A stretch of 64,000 nucleotides of DNA. It comes from Zeus faber. Taxonomy: Eukaryota > Chordata > Actinopteri > Zeiformes > Zeidae. The stretch is from assembly GCA_960531495.1 (NCBI GenBank), contig OY482861.1:2728001-2792000 (forward strand). Reading direction: 5' to 3'. Below are positions 32,487 to 45,115 of the stretch, piece after piece. The position numbers were made by a program, and so were the translations under genes. How positions within the stretch are numbered: position 1 is the stretch's first letter; each line of letters opens with the position of its first letter. Under the pieces are notes generated by a model. It ran no database searches, had not been told where the DNA came from, and saw only the letters and a list, made by a program, of their open reading frames with translations.

Positions 32487-34559
32487 CAGAAAGTGCGCCT
32501 GTAGCCAATTTCCACCGTGACTGGACGAAGCCACAAGCTGGTCATTACAGCAGAGTCTCCAGATAAGAAGGTATTTTTGTTTGATTATTTATGAACAATA
32601 CTTGAAGACAAAAGTTGTGATTTTCATGAAAAAAAAAGACTTTCTATGTTTCTAGTTTGTATTTCTTGTTGGTGACTCCCATCTACGGAGCATTGTGGAT
32701 GGATTTGTGAAGATGCCAGGGGACCGAGGTACTGAATGCTTTTTTGTCTCGGAGACCTGACGCAGTTTGTGTTGTAGCCCCTAGCAGCGACTTGACGGCC
32801 AGCAGGACCATCGACGAGGCAGCAGTAGACTTTCGCAGCCTCCTGGTCAGTGTCTGCAGTCGCTGGCCAAAGTTACGCTTCATGTTTAGTACATTTTTGG
32901 TAGTATTGGTACTATTAATACTTTTGCTTTGTGAGCTCTGCAGAACATATTTTACATTTTGAAAACAAATGTACTGTAATAAACACCTTTTTTTTTGTGT
33001 GTGTTTGTATAGGTGTTTGTCCTGGACTTCCTTCCGCGTCTGACTATTTGCTCCGTGAGGAATACCATCCTGTGGCGGCATGCATGGGAAGCATATTTTA
33101 ATTTTAGTACAGTTAAATGTATAACGGAGTATATATTTTTAGACAAACCAATTCAATAAATATTTCTAATGAACAAAGTTGACATCTATGTATGCATATT
33201 TCTATTCGTCCTAATCGTTGTTTTAAGGCATCAAGTACTTTTCTGCAGCCAACCACTTCCCATTGAACCACCCAGAGCTGTGAAGCAGAGATGGTGTAAG
33301 TACAATTGTACAATTTGTTGTCATGTCACGTGATGGCTATTTTATGAATAACTTTGCTATGTTGTGAAACCATGGCCCTGTGACATTGCTGTGAAATGCT
33401 GCTTATCGCCAACTGGAGACAACAGCGCCGCCAACAGCACGAAAGTCAAAGGTTTCTCCCGGCAGGTCACTTCCAACATTCTCTCCAAAAGTGGTTGTGA
33501 AGGGAGAGCTCATCGTGCCTCATCCTTCACCTAACCCTTTTGAGTGGAGACTGGTTGGAAGGGGCAGAAAGATAATCGGTTGCACACTGTTATTGTTGGG
33601 GTAAGACCCTCTGGAAACTGTGATAGTCTCTGATATTCACTCAAAGTGTACCGATTTTCATTAAAAAATTTTAATATGTTTGTTATGAAACATATGGACA
33701 TTAACACACACACACACCCACACACACACACATGTCTAACACACTTTAATTAACTGAACAACTTACCAGTGAGCGCTCCGGGCTACAGTTGATTCTGCTG
33801 TCGGCTCCCCTCAACCGTCCTCTATTGTTTTGTATCCAGGAGATTTTCTGCAGTTTGTTGGTTTTTTTATTCTCTTTTTAGTTAGTAGTTTAGTTTAGTT
33901 TAGTTTAGTAGTTAGTGCTTTTAGTTGGCCTTTTGTCAAGACATTGTCTTAAATCGACATTTTGCTCTATGATTTCACAGGTGGACACAACACCAGTAGC
34001 GTCGCCGGAATGATCCATCCCGTTATCAACTTGTTCCATCGCATCTTTCTAGCGCTGTCCAGTGTGGAGAATTTTATATTGTTTTTATATCAACAATTGT
34101 ATATCAATTTTATATCAAGAAAATTTTGCTTTGCTTACATGGGAAAGCCACGGTGGGACATTGGCAGAAAGCTACTGCCTCCAAGAGGACACTGGGAACG
34201 GAGCAGGTTTGCTTTGTTCGTTGTTTTTCTTCTTTTTTCAATGACATTTTTGATAGTAGTACTTCATTTTAGTTTTATTTTGTCCATGCATTCCATTCTC
34301 TTGCTTTTTTTTAGGGGAAGGCAGCACCAACCGTTGTGGAGGTGTCTTCAAAGCCACACCTGCCAGTGATGTGCCAGTTCTTGTGAAGGAATAGCAGCGC
34401 TCTCAAACATTTGTCAAAGGTCAGAGTGATGCTGCTCCTTATTATCCTGATATGGAGAGTGCTACAGTGTTTTCTGATGTTGCAGCAGAGCTTGACGCTA
34501 GCAGTTCTGTCATGGGAACAATTGATGTCACTTCTATCAGCGGAACAGGTGATAGCTGA
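32487..34559 (+). pseudogene. Decayed SGNH-hydrolase-like multi-exon gene, unit B
   Basis: Same exon remnants as unit A at offset 22806 (GDSHLRSIVDGFV near 32670; FPLNHPEL with its TGA near 33280) and 23036 for the last blocks. The disabling TGA and frameshifts are shared with A. A 236-base insertion (33687-33922), absent from A, splits the interval between the proline-rich block and the next acceptor. Confidence 0.6.
33687..33922. repeat. 236-base segment present only in unit B
   Basis: It replaces six bases of A (10881-10886). It contains a (CA)n run (about 33703-33732) and, at its right end, TAGTTTAGTTTAGTTTAG repeats next to the shared TTAGTTGGCC. No terminal inverted repeats and no clear target duplication, so insertion in B and deletion in A are both possible. 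Confidence 0.8.
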
Positions 34560-34879
34560 GAACATTTTTTAACAAAGAAAAACGTAGAACACTTTCAGTG
34601 CCGGGAAAGCATACGTTGAGTGTTTACACAAATGGTCCTTTTACGATCTAGAAAAACTGAGATAACGACTAAAACTTTCGTGACAGTGATATACAGGAAT
34701 GTAAGATCTCCTGTGAAAGAGTCGGGCGTCACCAAACAAACATATGCCTCAGCATTCAGACATCACTTGGTGGTAGAATTATATCATTCATTAACATTGA
34801 TCATCATTTTTCTCTCACACTCCCTTCTGTTGTTCCCAGTGGAATGATACAAAAGGAAAATGCAATAATGCTTAAGTAT

Positions 34880-34955
34880 TGTATTACTGCATGTGAGGTG
34901 GCCAACACTACCTCCCAAGGTCCAGTCCACCTTGGCTCAGGCCACTTCTGTCTCT
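34880..34955. other. Templated filler replacing 744 bases of unit A
   Basis: 34884-34951 is a perfect 68-base copy of the ERV integrase C-terminal region, 37002-37069 in B and 14635-14702 in A, in the same orientation. It sits where A has 11844-12587. Four bases on the left and four on the right (CTCT) are untemplated or unresolved. Confidence 0.93.
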
Positions 34956-36152
34956 TAACAACAGAATAATATTATCACAATGTCTAATATGTAGGAGATA
35001 ATAGGCGGCCATTTTGACACGCCCATGCATGGCACCACTAGAATATCAAATGACACACTGGGACTGACGAGTGTGCAAAGATTTGTGAATTTCCAAGTAT
35101 CTTTTGGAACATGAAATTGTACGTGTTGCCACGCCCACACCGTGTGCCAAAATATATATGTATTTTAATAAGTTTTAGCTGTGAAGGTGTCTTGTAGACA
35201 CTCGTCAAGTTTGAAGTCGATCCGATAAATCGCCAAGGAGGAGTTTCGCGAAAGTACAAAGCATAAATATGACTAAAAAGTCAGGAAAATTCAAAATGGC
35301 CGACTTCCTGTTGGGTTTCCGTCATGGCGGAAATATATATTTTTTCCAAGTCTAGAGAGGTTACAAATGTGTACCGAATTTTGGGAGTTTACGTGGAAAA
35401 AGGTGAATAGGTCAGAAAATTATTATTTTATTTTCTAGGGTGGCGTGGCAACACGTAAAATTTCATGTTCCAAAGATACTAATTCACGAAACTTTGCGCA
35501 CTTGTTGGTCCCAGTGTGGCAATTGATATTGTATGAGTTGCCTGCATGGGCGTGGCAAAATGGCCCGACACACCCTGTTGAAAATTTCAAAACATCAAAC
35601 CTATTCACTTTTTACCATGAAATTAACAAAATTTGGGACACTTTTGTAACTTCTTGGATTAAATGTGTAATTTTAGTCACTTTCCGTTCATTTTCTCGCT
35701 TTGTACTTTCGTAAACTCCTCCGAGGCCATTTATCTGGCTTCAAACTTGGCGAGTGTCTACAAGACACCTTCACGATTAAAAGATATTAAAAAAAATAAT
35801 AATTGTCACACGATGTGGCCGTGGCAAAGCGTTGGATTTCGTGTTCCAAAAAAAGCTGTGTTTTTGTAATATTTTATCCACTTTTTATGCTTTGTACTTT
35901 CGTGAACTTCTCCTGGGGGATTTTTTGGATTGAGACTCATTGGGGATTAAAAGTTATTAACACATTTTTTTTTCGTCACGATGCGGGTGTGGCAACGCGT
36001 TGAATTTTATGTTAAAAAAAACAGTTTACGTGACTTTTGGGGCCTTGAGAAACTACAAAATTATTGCAAAACTTTGCACACTCTTCAGTCCCAGTGTGGC
36101 ATTTAATATTCTATGGGTCCTATACATGGGCGTGTCAAAATGATCAACTAGA
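34956..36152. repeat. Cluster of a dispersed fish repeat, unit B left
   Basis: Counterpart of 12588-13785. The reverse-complement copy is at about 34985-35328 and shorter forward copies lie to about 36150. Confidence 0.8.
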
Positions 36153-36838
36153 TGCAGTTATCGTGGATGAGGATGTCGGGGTCCTGGTGCTGGGGAAAGG
36201 AGGCCCATACCTATAGCAACATAGGTGTCGCCACATTCCTTCTGTCTCAATGCCATGTACGCTTGTATTTCTGGTTTTCCCAACGCAGTCATGATGCATT
36301 TTTCACTAGAGTACAAATGCATGGTATACAACAACATCCACATACAATTAACAGAGCAGCAATGATAGCAACGTTGATTATGCATGATAAAATGAGGCCT
36401 TTTCATTTGGAAAACATAGAGTCCAACCAACCAGTGATGTGATCATCCATTCCTGCATTTTCTTTTAGTTCTACGCTCCGTGAGTGGAGTAGCAATTCCT
36501 CCTACTGGTTCCTGTGTTTATAAGCACATTACTCCATGCCCCACAATCAATATGGGTACCTTAAACCTCGTCCAGCCACCAGTCACTTGTTAGTCTAGGG
36601 TTGGTGGACCACGCATATTTCTCATTCCACTGGTACTGCTCCTACCCGGTGGAATCACACTTTATTATGGAACAGAAATCAACATTGAATGCCAGGATTT
36701 GTCCTTCATAGGCATAAATGACAAGAACTGTTTCTTTCATTCGGCCCCACTCTTTGACCTTTGTCATATACTGGTCATACGATAATTGGGGTCCCACTTG
36801 GTAAGAATATGTATACTGTGTAGGGTCCAGGACTTCTC
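36153..36838 (-). pseudogene. Collapsed env remnant, ERV unit B
   Basis: Same structure as in A: acceptor-like TTTACCCTAG at about 36857-36839, short frame to a stop at 36642, then the hydrophobic segment and CGCCCIPC motif (36319-36342). The central part of env is missing in the same way, so the deletion predates the duplication. Confidence 0.65.
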
Positions 36839-36882
36839 CTAGGGTAAACAAAAAAAATATTATTTTTTTTTTACATGGTTAA

Positions 36883-38952
36883 TTACAGAATGCTTACGTC
36901 TTTCAGCTGGATCCTTGTTTCTGTGAGAGTTCTTGCGGGTGGGGTGACAGGGGCGCAGTGGGAGAGGTGGTGACAGGGAGCACCAGTTTTATTTTTGAGC
37001 TTTACTGCATGTGAGGTGGCCAACACTACCTCCCAAGGTCCAGTCCACCTTGGCTCAGGCCACTTCTGTTTGTGGACCTTGATGTGGACCCAGTCTCCGG
37101 GGCTGACCACCAGGGTGTGGGGCAGTCTGGGGCAGTGTTCTTGACCTGTGAATACAAAACTCGAGATACTGCGGTTAGTGCTTTGACATATTCAGGTAAA
37201 CCTTCCTGGAAATCATCAAAAGCGGGTGATTTAGCTGGTAGGTTGTGAGGACCTGGCATGGGGCGGCCTGTTAATATCTCGTGTGGGCTAAGATGTGTTT
37301 GACTATGGGGAGAGGTCTCGCATGGACATTAATGCTAGGGGTAGGGCATCTACCCACGTTAGTTTAGTCGTTTTTGTGATGTTCTGTAGAGACATACTGA
37401 GTTTCTGTTTTGTCTCTATCAGCACCTTGGCCATTTTTTCTTTCAACGTCTGGTTTGCACTTTCAACTAGGCCTTTTGACTGGGGGTGATAGACTGAACC
37501 AGATCTATGGGAGATACCTAATGCCTGTTCTACCTGGCTGAGTTTTTTATCGCTGGTAAAATGAGATCCATTGTCCGAGCAGATAACTGTGGGGTAACCC
37601 CACCGAGGAATGCGTTTTTTCCATAACCATTTAATCACAGATACTGCATCCTCTCTTTTGCAAGGGACTGCTTCTACCCATTTGGAGAATCGATCTACCA
37701 TCACGAGTAGGTATCTGTACCCTTGTACTCTGTTGTCCCTGCCCATGCCGGTGTAATCTATGCATATTTCTCTGAAGGGGTAGGGGGGCACTGAGAATGT
37801 TCCCAAAGGTCTTTGGTAGACTGTCTTCTTATTTAGCTCGTGACAGACGACGCATTCTGCAATATGGTTGGCCACCATTTCCTCCAGGTAGGGATGCCAC
37901 CAGTCCTGTTTGAGCCTGTTGGTGGTTCTTTTGGGTCCTTCATGAGTCTGTCCATGTGCATCCTTGATGAGGTAGACCAGGAGTGCGGCTGGTGCTACTG
38001 GGCGCCCATCGTGGCTTCTCCATAGGCCGCTGGTGCATGTGGCTCCTTTCTTCTGCCACTGCGAGTGTTCGTTCCATTTCGCTTCTTTCTGCACTTCTTT
38101 CAGATGTTCCTCTGACAAATTGAGGGCGTTGTCTTCAGTAAATACAATCATCATTGCTGCGCTTTCTTTTAGGTTCCCTCCTGCTTCTTTTGCTGCTGTG
38201 TCGGCTGCGTTTGAATTTCCTTTGGAGTGTCCTTTGCATTTGATGATCTGGATTTTTCGGGGGAGATGTATAGCTTCCAGGAGGGCGAGTATGAGGTCTT
38301 TGTGTTTTACCGGGGCTCCTGCTGACGTTTGGAGTCCTCTTTTCATCCATATGGCTACATCCACGTGAGCTGCAGCGTGTGCGTATGCTGAGTCGGTGAA
38401 TATGTTTGCATTTTTGTTTTTTGAGATTTTTAATGCTTTCACCGAGGCGTCGAGTTCTGCTTTTTGTGCTGATGCTGGTTGTTCTATCATCCCACTTCTT
38501 AGGGTGACGTGGTGTCCATTAATTTGTTGAATGGCTGCGTATGATGCTCTATTTCCCTCTTCTTCTTTGAAACAACAACCATCTATAAACAGGACAATTT
38601 CTGCATCGGGGTCAGATGTTCCATCCAAGTCTGTGCGGCCCTTTGCTTCCAGTTTCATGAGCTGTACGCAGTCATGGGTGCCATCTGCATACTGTAGTCC
38701 GCCGGCCAAGTTGATTCCATCGGCTGTGTACAAGACATTGTCTCTTTCCAGGGTGACATGCAAGCGCATCTTGTGTTTTGGTGTGGTAAAGGTGAAATCC
38801 GTTTGATCGAGGTAGGATTTGACTCCATGAGTGGTATGCACGATGGTGGGGTGGTAGAAAGTAATGTGGTCGGTTCTCGTAGGGCGTGTGCGATGGCAGC
38901 CGTGTGTCGTCCACATCCGGAGAGTCCATGTTCCACTGTGTCGAGTTTGCAA
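36883..38952 (-). pseudogene. ERV RNase H and integrase, unit B
   Basis: One open frame of 549 codons (38952-37303) spans the end of the connection, RNase H and the integrase core. Visible residues by position from its first Met: RNase H D124, E166, D187 and D251; integrase zinc domain H333, H337, C367 and C370; catalytic D399, D460 and E497. The frame ends at SP-stop (37303). The remaining C-terminal domain continues in other frames, to VSPGDWVHIKVH (37110-36883), after two frameshifts shared with A. The 11-base and 7-base segments missing in A are present here. Confidence 0.9.
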
Positions 38953-40177
38953 CTGTGGTGAGCCAGGATCGCGCGCTCACCGTGTCGAGGCTGCCAGAGC
39001 ACAGCTTGACAATTCCGTGCTTTTCAGTAACGTCCAAATGGAACGAGGAAGAGATGTCTGGGGTGCATAGGTGTTCGGCCTTCCCCATGAGTTGTTTCAA
39101 TCTTATGAACGCTTCCTCCGCACTTGTGGTCCAGTTGAGTGGTGCCTTGATGTTCCGATGGCCAGCTTCCGCAATGGGTTCGCGTGGGGGAACAGTGTGG
39201 TCCACATAATCAGCTATGTGGTGTCTGCTATAGCCAGTGAGTCCCAGGAATGCTAGCATTTGCTGCACGGTGGTGGGTTTAGGGTACTGGAGCATTGCCT
39301 GTTGTCTTTCCGGGTTGATGTATCTCTTATCTCCCGTGATCCTTTTTCCCAGGAATACCACTTCTGTGCGGCAGACCTGTGCTTTTTCCTTCCTGATTTT
39401 GTAGCCACATTTTGCGATGCGCCGTAGCAGGGATTTGGTGGCCGTGAGGCAATTTTCTACTGTGGTGATGTCCATGAGGATGTCGTCGACATACTGGATG
39501 AGTAGGAGTTCCTTGAGATCTGCCTTCAGGCAGGCGTTGAATATGGTTGGCGTGCATGTGAATCCTCGTAGCATTCTTGTGTAGGTCTAAGAGCATTTTT
39601 TAAATGTGAATGCAAACATATCTTGACTTTCTTTGGCCAAGGGGAGGCCAAAAAATGCGTTGGCCAGGTCGATGACGGTGAAAAATTGATGACTCGGGGA
39701 GCCTGCATGCAGGGCGACATGGGGGTTGGGCACTTTTTCAGTAATGGGTTGGACCACCTGGTTGATACGTCGCAGATCGTGGACCAGGCGCCATGAGTGT
39801 CCTCCAGCCTTGGGTACTGGTAGAATTTGTGTGTTCCACGGTGAATCCGCTGGTCGTAGAACTCCTGCTTGTAAGAGGCCTTCAATGGTGGAGGCTATTC
39901 GAGCAGCTGCCTCGGGCTTGACCTTGTACTGACCTTGCCAAATGGGCACAGCGTGGGCTTTCACTTTGATGTGTATATTGTGGTGTGGTGTGCAGCCAAC
40001 GTGATAGGGGCCGGTGGTCCAGAGGGTTGGCGGTAGTTGGGCGAACATTTCTGCTGCCAGGGGGTGTTCTTCGATGCTTCCTTGATAAGTTCTTTCCAGG
40101 ACATTTCTTTCATATATGCCTTGTTCGTAGCTGTTGTGTCCTATTCTCCAAACCGATTTGTCTGGCGTGTGTTGCAA
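38720..40177 (-). pseudogene. ERV reverse transcriptase, unit B (broken)
   Basis: Same as A: fingers and palm from 40177, in-frame TAG at 39587-39589, then the same frame through IQYVDDIL, and frameshifts in the connection around 39005-38885. B reads VIDLANAFFGLPL where A reads VIDLANAFFCLPL. The Gly/Cys difference is a post-duplication substitution. Confidence 0.9.
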
Positions 40178-40992
40178 CAGGGGGTTCGTTGTGGGGACCC
40201 AGGTGGGTTGGCGAGGGCTCTTTTGACCATGGGGCCCAATTGTTTGGCTGCATGGTTGGCTTCTACGGCTAGGGTCACATGTGGAACTGCGGTGTCGTGA
40301 AGTAGATACCAGGATTGTTGGTCTGGTGTCAGGCGGACCGCTGCTGCAACTCCTTCATGGCCCAGATAGAAGTCTGTTGTCTGGAGTCGTTCTTGTCGTC
40401 CCTCCTTTTTCGCTTCCCAGCCTTCGTCATAGATGTCATCACGGTGGCGTGTGAAACAGAGAGTGCAGTGTACAGGTCCAGCATCGACTTTTTCCAGAGT
40501 TGGTAGGTTTACAAAATGCCACCAGCCGGTGAGTGTGGGGTCGGGGGTGGTATCAGGAGTTCCACCTAAGACGAGTATACGTTCGAGGGGTATTAGCTCT
40601 TCTTTTGGCTCAGAGAAACTAACTTCCAGACCGTGGAGGTTACATATCACAGATGCCCCTGTTCTTCGGAGAAGGTCCCTTCCCATTAGGTTGGTGGGGC
40701 AGCTTGGTGAGTAGAGGTATTGGTGTCTGACTTTGTGAGGACCTATCTTGGTAGGGAGGGGTGCGGTGAAGGACTTGTGTCGTCCCAGAGAATCCAACAG
40801 TCCGTAATTTCCGAGTGGATAGTTGTATGTAGTACGTAGTATGTTGCCGGCCAGGTTCTTCAAGCAAGACACGTGACAGTGACAGTGACAGTAATTCCTT
40901 GGAGTGACAGTGATTCCTTGGATTGTACATGGCACTACTGGTTCGGCATTTATTTTTGTCTGTACCACCACTTCCATGTCCCCTGGGCGCCT
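40155..40992 (-). pseudogene. ERV protease region, unit B
   Basis: Starts in frame after the gag UAG. A 5-base deletion near 40770 relative to A makes the protease N- and C-terminal halves one 278-codon frame (40977-40141). The DTG/DSG active-site motif is still not visible, and the CACTGT-type expansion is present. An open frame here therefore does not imply function. Confidence 0.75.
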
Positions 40993-43431
40993 CTATGCTC
41001 CATGCCATGGCGGGGTGTCCATGCGGGGTCCTCCCTTTCCTCTCGAGGAAGCTCCTCTTCCTCTCTGAGGGGGGCGGTAGGATCCTCTATATAATTGCTG
41101 GGGTTGTTGGTTCTGGGGGCATTCCCTTGCCCAGTGGTCACTTTGGCCACAGATGAAACATCCTGTAGTTTTCTCGGGTCCTCCCCATCCTCTAGAGGAT
41201 TGGAATTGTCCTCTCCCTCTCAGTTGCTGCCATTGGGGGGGGCCTTGGGGGTATGAGGGTGCGGGGGCCCCTGGATACTGCCGCTGGGGATATTCATAGG
41301 GAGTCCAGGCCTGCTGCCATTGGGGTAGGTGCTGGGCTGGTGGGTAGGCGGGGGTTACAGTTAGGGGCTGTGGTCCTGTCCATTGTAGTGGCGCGGTTTG
41401 GGGCGGGGCCTGTGCTTCAGGGGTGGTGACTACTGCTTGCACAGTTGCTTTCTTCTTTTTGTCCGTATTGACTTCATCTTCCAGTTTTTTTACCTGCATT
41501 TTTAGTAGTCTGGTTTGTATGGAATCTTTCTCCAGGAATTCGTCTTCTTGCTTTTTGATGTGTCTTTCCAGGTGATGGATGAGATGGCTCTCCCACTGTC
41601 TCTCGGTCATGTCTGACAGTCAAACTGTGTCTGCGAGCTACAGCCTGACATCTCCTGGGAGGCCATTTTGGCATTTGGCATCTGCATGTACATGGGGAGA
41701 CCCACTAGGCAGGGGTCATGACGTTCTACAGTGCTATCACTCCAGAGCTCCTTTGCTCATGTGAGATAGGCGTGTGGTTCTTCCCCATTTTTAAATCTCA
41801 GGCCTGCCAGGGCCACTGTGTTGCGTCTGGTCGGCCAGGTTTCTCTCATGGCTGTCCATATGTCATTCCGCATGTGGTCGAATGGGTGCTCGTGTGCCAT
41901 GGTGAGGGTTCTAACTTCTCTTTCCAGGGAGGTCAGGGTGATGTTTCCTGCTGTGGCGCGGAGAATGGCTCGCACATCTCTTAGGGCTAGTGTGTCAGCC
42001 GCTGTGTGGTTTTCGAAGATTCGGATCCATGCTGCAGCTCCTTTGTCCAACGCTGATAGGTTGCCTTTGAGGGCCTGCATGTCGCGGTGGTACCAGGGAA
42101 CAAATGTTTCTCTTTTGGCGGACTGCTTTTGTTCCTCCTCTCGTTGTCTAATTTTCGAGCGGGTAACTATCCCTATTGCTGACGATCTTCTGGCCTGGCT
42201 TTTGGATGATGCTATAAGGGTTCCTTTTCTTCTGTTGTCGTTTGTGTACTCTCCCCGGGAGCTGCCACTGTTTTTGAATGACCACTTTTTTGTCTTAGTC
42301 TCGTGGTCTGACATGGGTTCTTCTTCCCAGGAGCGGAGGGGGGTGGGGTGTCTTTGTTTTGTTTTCTTAAAGGTGTATTTGGGGACTACAGGGGTAGGTG
42401 AAGGTGTGGGCTGGCTTCGGGTCTTTTGTTTTTCTTTGGGTTGTTGTTTGGCTGTAGCGTCTGCAGGAGGTGCTATGAGATGAACATGGGTTGTGTTGGC
42501 ATCCTCTGGTAGTGGGCCACATTGTCCAGTCAGTGTGACAGTTGCGTGGCTAACCCTTGTGGTACATTTCTTTTTCCTTTCTTGATGTCTTTTTGTGGTT
42601 TTTAGGACTGGCAAGTGCATTCGTCGTCCTCTGTATTAGAGGAGAGAAACTCTTTGTGTCTGTTTGATCGTTAGGGGGCGATGTCTGATCATTGTCCTTG
42701 TTCTCACTGTCAGATGGCTTTGGGGAGGGCTGTACTCGGAAATGGATTTGGATCGGGCCTTCCATTACTAATACGGGTGCTTGTATTTCTGGCGGGGGTG
42801 GGGTGGCTATTTTCTGGTTGCTCATCACAGGGGGCGCTGTTGCTTCAGGTGTGTGCTCGGTCTTAGGGTTGTACGGAGAGGGGGGGTGCCGATGTGTTTC
42901 TTCATCGGCCAGCAGGGAGGGGTAGAGGGATGGGGTGGTGTGTGGTTGGAGTGGGGTGTGACCTTGGGGGATGGGTTCGGGGAGGGGTGGTAACTTGTCT
43001 TCTTGTGGGGGGTAGGGTTCCTTCTGGGCTTCTACCACTGCCTTGGTTGCGGCATTTCTGATTTTATTGCGACGTTCGACAATCATTTCCGCTCGAATCC
43101 ATGCCGTCATTATGTGCTGAACCAGCGCCCATTGTGCACGCTGCTTGTTTAACTTGCGCTTTCAAGCCCCCATTAATCCAGGGTTGTTTTTTGCATCCAC
43201 TCCTGCTTCAGCCAGCAGTCTTTTTTCTTCCTCTATCACCATGGTGCGGTTTTCTGCTGTCGGGGTAGTGTCTTTCGACCACCACCCTGCTTTGATCCAT
43301 TTTTGTTCATATTTATGGAATTTCCAAGTTTCTCAAGCATGGAACTTTGGCTCTGTTCTGTTCTTGAGCTCAGCTACAGCTTCAATACGAATCTCACTGG
43401 TGCCGGGTCTGGGGGATGGGGTCTTTTCCAT
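40993..43431 (-). pseudogene. ERV gag, unit B (broken)
   Basis: Counterpart of 18613-21051, start at 43431. The capsid-like part is one 287-codon frame (42620-41757) because A's nonsense codon is AGA here (42147-42149). The matrix-region TGA stops and the frameshift between the Pro-rich and capsid parts are shared with A. The zinc knuckle frame (41610-40993) and terminal UAG are intact. Confidence 0.85.
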
Positions 43432-43999
43432 TATGTTTTTGAATGGCAGGAGAACAAAAGACATGGGAAGAAGTGGGAGGGGGAAACCTCAAATGTTCGG
43501 ATCTCAATGTGTTTCTGGTGCAGCTACGCCACTAGTGGTCTTTTAGGTTATTACAGGTCAACTTTTTTTTTTTATTTGTATTTTTGTTTTATATATTGCC
43601 CTTTTATCTAGGGCAATTTGAGGAGGTTGTTCATACACATACACACACAAAACCTCTATCACACATGCACAGACTCTATCAAACACACACTCTCTTAAAC
43701 ACAAAGACTGTCTCAAACACACACACGCCCGCGGTCTCTCTCACATTCACACACACGCATGGTACCTCTCTTTCCACACACACAAGGTACCTCGTTGCGC
43801 ACACTCTCACTCACACAGCCGGCAATACAATTTTACGCTAAGTCACGTGAATTGGGCCTTTAACCCTTTAATATTTGGTTTCTCTAAGAACCGGGCCTTT
43901 AACCCCTAAATGCTTGGCTTCCTTTTTACTTTAAAAATGATTCCGGGCCTTTCACCCTTAAATGAAATTACCGACTATCGACTACCCTTCTGAAGGCTG

Positions 44000-44196
44000 A
44001 GTTTAACATTTTTCATCGCCAGACATCACTTAGTTTAGGCATTTCGGAGGTCTTTTCAACAACCGGGCCTAAACGGGATTCGGAATTACTTCACGAGTTA
44101 AACATTGTTCATCACCAAAACGTCGCTCAGTTTAGGCATACTGGATGTATTCTCTACACACGGGCCCAAACGTTACGTGGAATTACTACGCAATTT
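44000..44196 (-). repeat. Tandem ~95-base repeats in the ERV leader, unit B
   Basis: Same pair as 21621-21815; B has three extra T in the first copy (AACATTTTTCATCGCC). Confidence 0.75.
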
Positions 44197-44509
44197 AAAC
44201 ACACAGCCGCTTCGAAGGGGGGTTTCCTAACCCGTTCCCTTAACTTACCTTACTACCGTTCTCATCAAACAATCCAATTTCTCCTCTCCACAATATTTAA
44301 CAATTATTATTCATGCATCATTCAACAATACATCCCCAAAACCACAAAGTTGTTCGTCCAGCCTTAAACAGTACAACACTTCCACCTAAAATATTCCTAT
44401 CTAATCTATGCAGACTTCATGAAATGGCTCTGCTCACCTTTTAGCGGGTACCCATGGAAGTATCGCAACCGTTCAGGCTTTCGGAACTCCTCTGCAGTCT
44501 TGTAATGGG

Positions 44510-44527
44510 ATCACGTCGGGGTCACCA
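44510..44527 (-). promoter_or_regulatory. Retroviral primer-binding site (tRNA-Trp), unit B
   Basis: The same 18-mer as at 22129-22146, unchanged. Confidence 0.9.
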
Positions 44528-44530
44528 ATT

Positions 44531-44881
44531 TGTCGTGTTCAAAATTTCCAAATCCGGAATGATGGGATGAAACTGGAACTTTGAGCTACGGAGAGTTTAT
44601 AGGACGGTTTGAGAATCTACCAAAAAATAAAAAACGTTTTACGTCGACGTGGTTAGTCCTAAGCTGCGTGTCTCATCTAGCATACATTTCACCAAGGAGT
44701 CTGCAGAAACTTTGTTTCCTCGTCACTTTGTTACAAATGACAGACCCCCCTTTGCGAGGCGGTCCCGCCTTTGTTATTTCCCATCTCCCGAGTATCTAGT
44801 TTCAGACTCCCCGCTGTGTGTGCGCCAGATTAACCGTTTCAGTGCCGGTTTCTAACTGGTTGCGTAGTTACACCCAGTGTC
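44531..44881 (-). repeat. 5' LTR of the ERV, unit B (outer end uncertain)
   Basis: Counterpart of 22150-22500, with a few substitutions. Outer limit approximate. Confidence 0.6.
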
Positions 44882-45115
44882 TTTAGACATGTTTTAATTT
44901 TGGCTCTGACTGATCAATAAAACTGTATTTCATAATTACCCACTATATGAATGATAGTAATGTACATGAATAAATTTATGTAATGTATACTGTAGTATAC
45001 ACACATATAGTTTTGCTATCGAGGATTAGTTCAATCTGTAATGTTATAGTTATAGTAGTATAGTTATATGTAGTACGTAATAGTTATAGTATATGTATAT
45101 ATATTTTTTTTTTTT

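Larger units (their letters stand above)
36153..44881 (-). mobile_element. Endogenous retrovirus, unit B
   Basis: Second copy of the ERV at 13786-22500, same order and same missing 3' LTR. It is slightly more complete than A: RNase H plus the integrase core form one 549-codon frame (38952-37303), and gag lacks the A-specific nonsense codon. It still carries the shared TAG in RT, the connection frameshifts, the integrase C-terminal frameshifts and the env collapse, so it is inactive. Confidence 0.9.
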
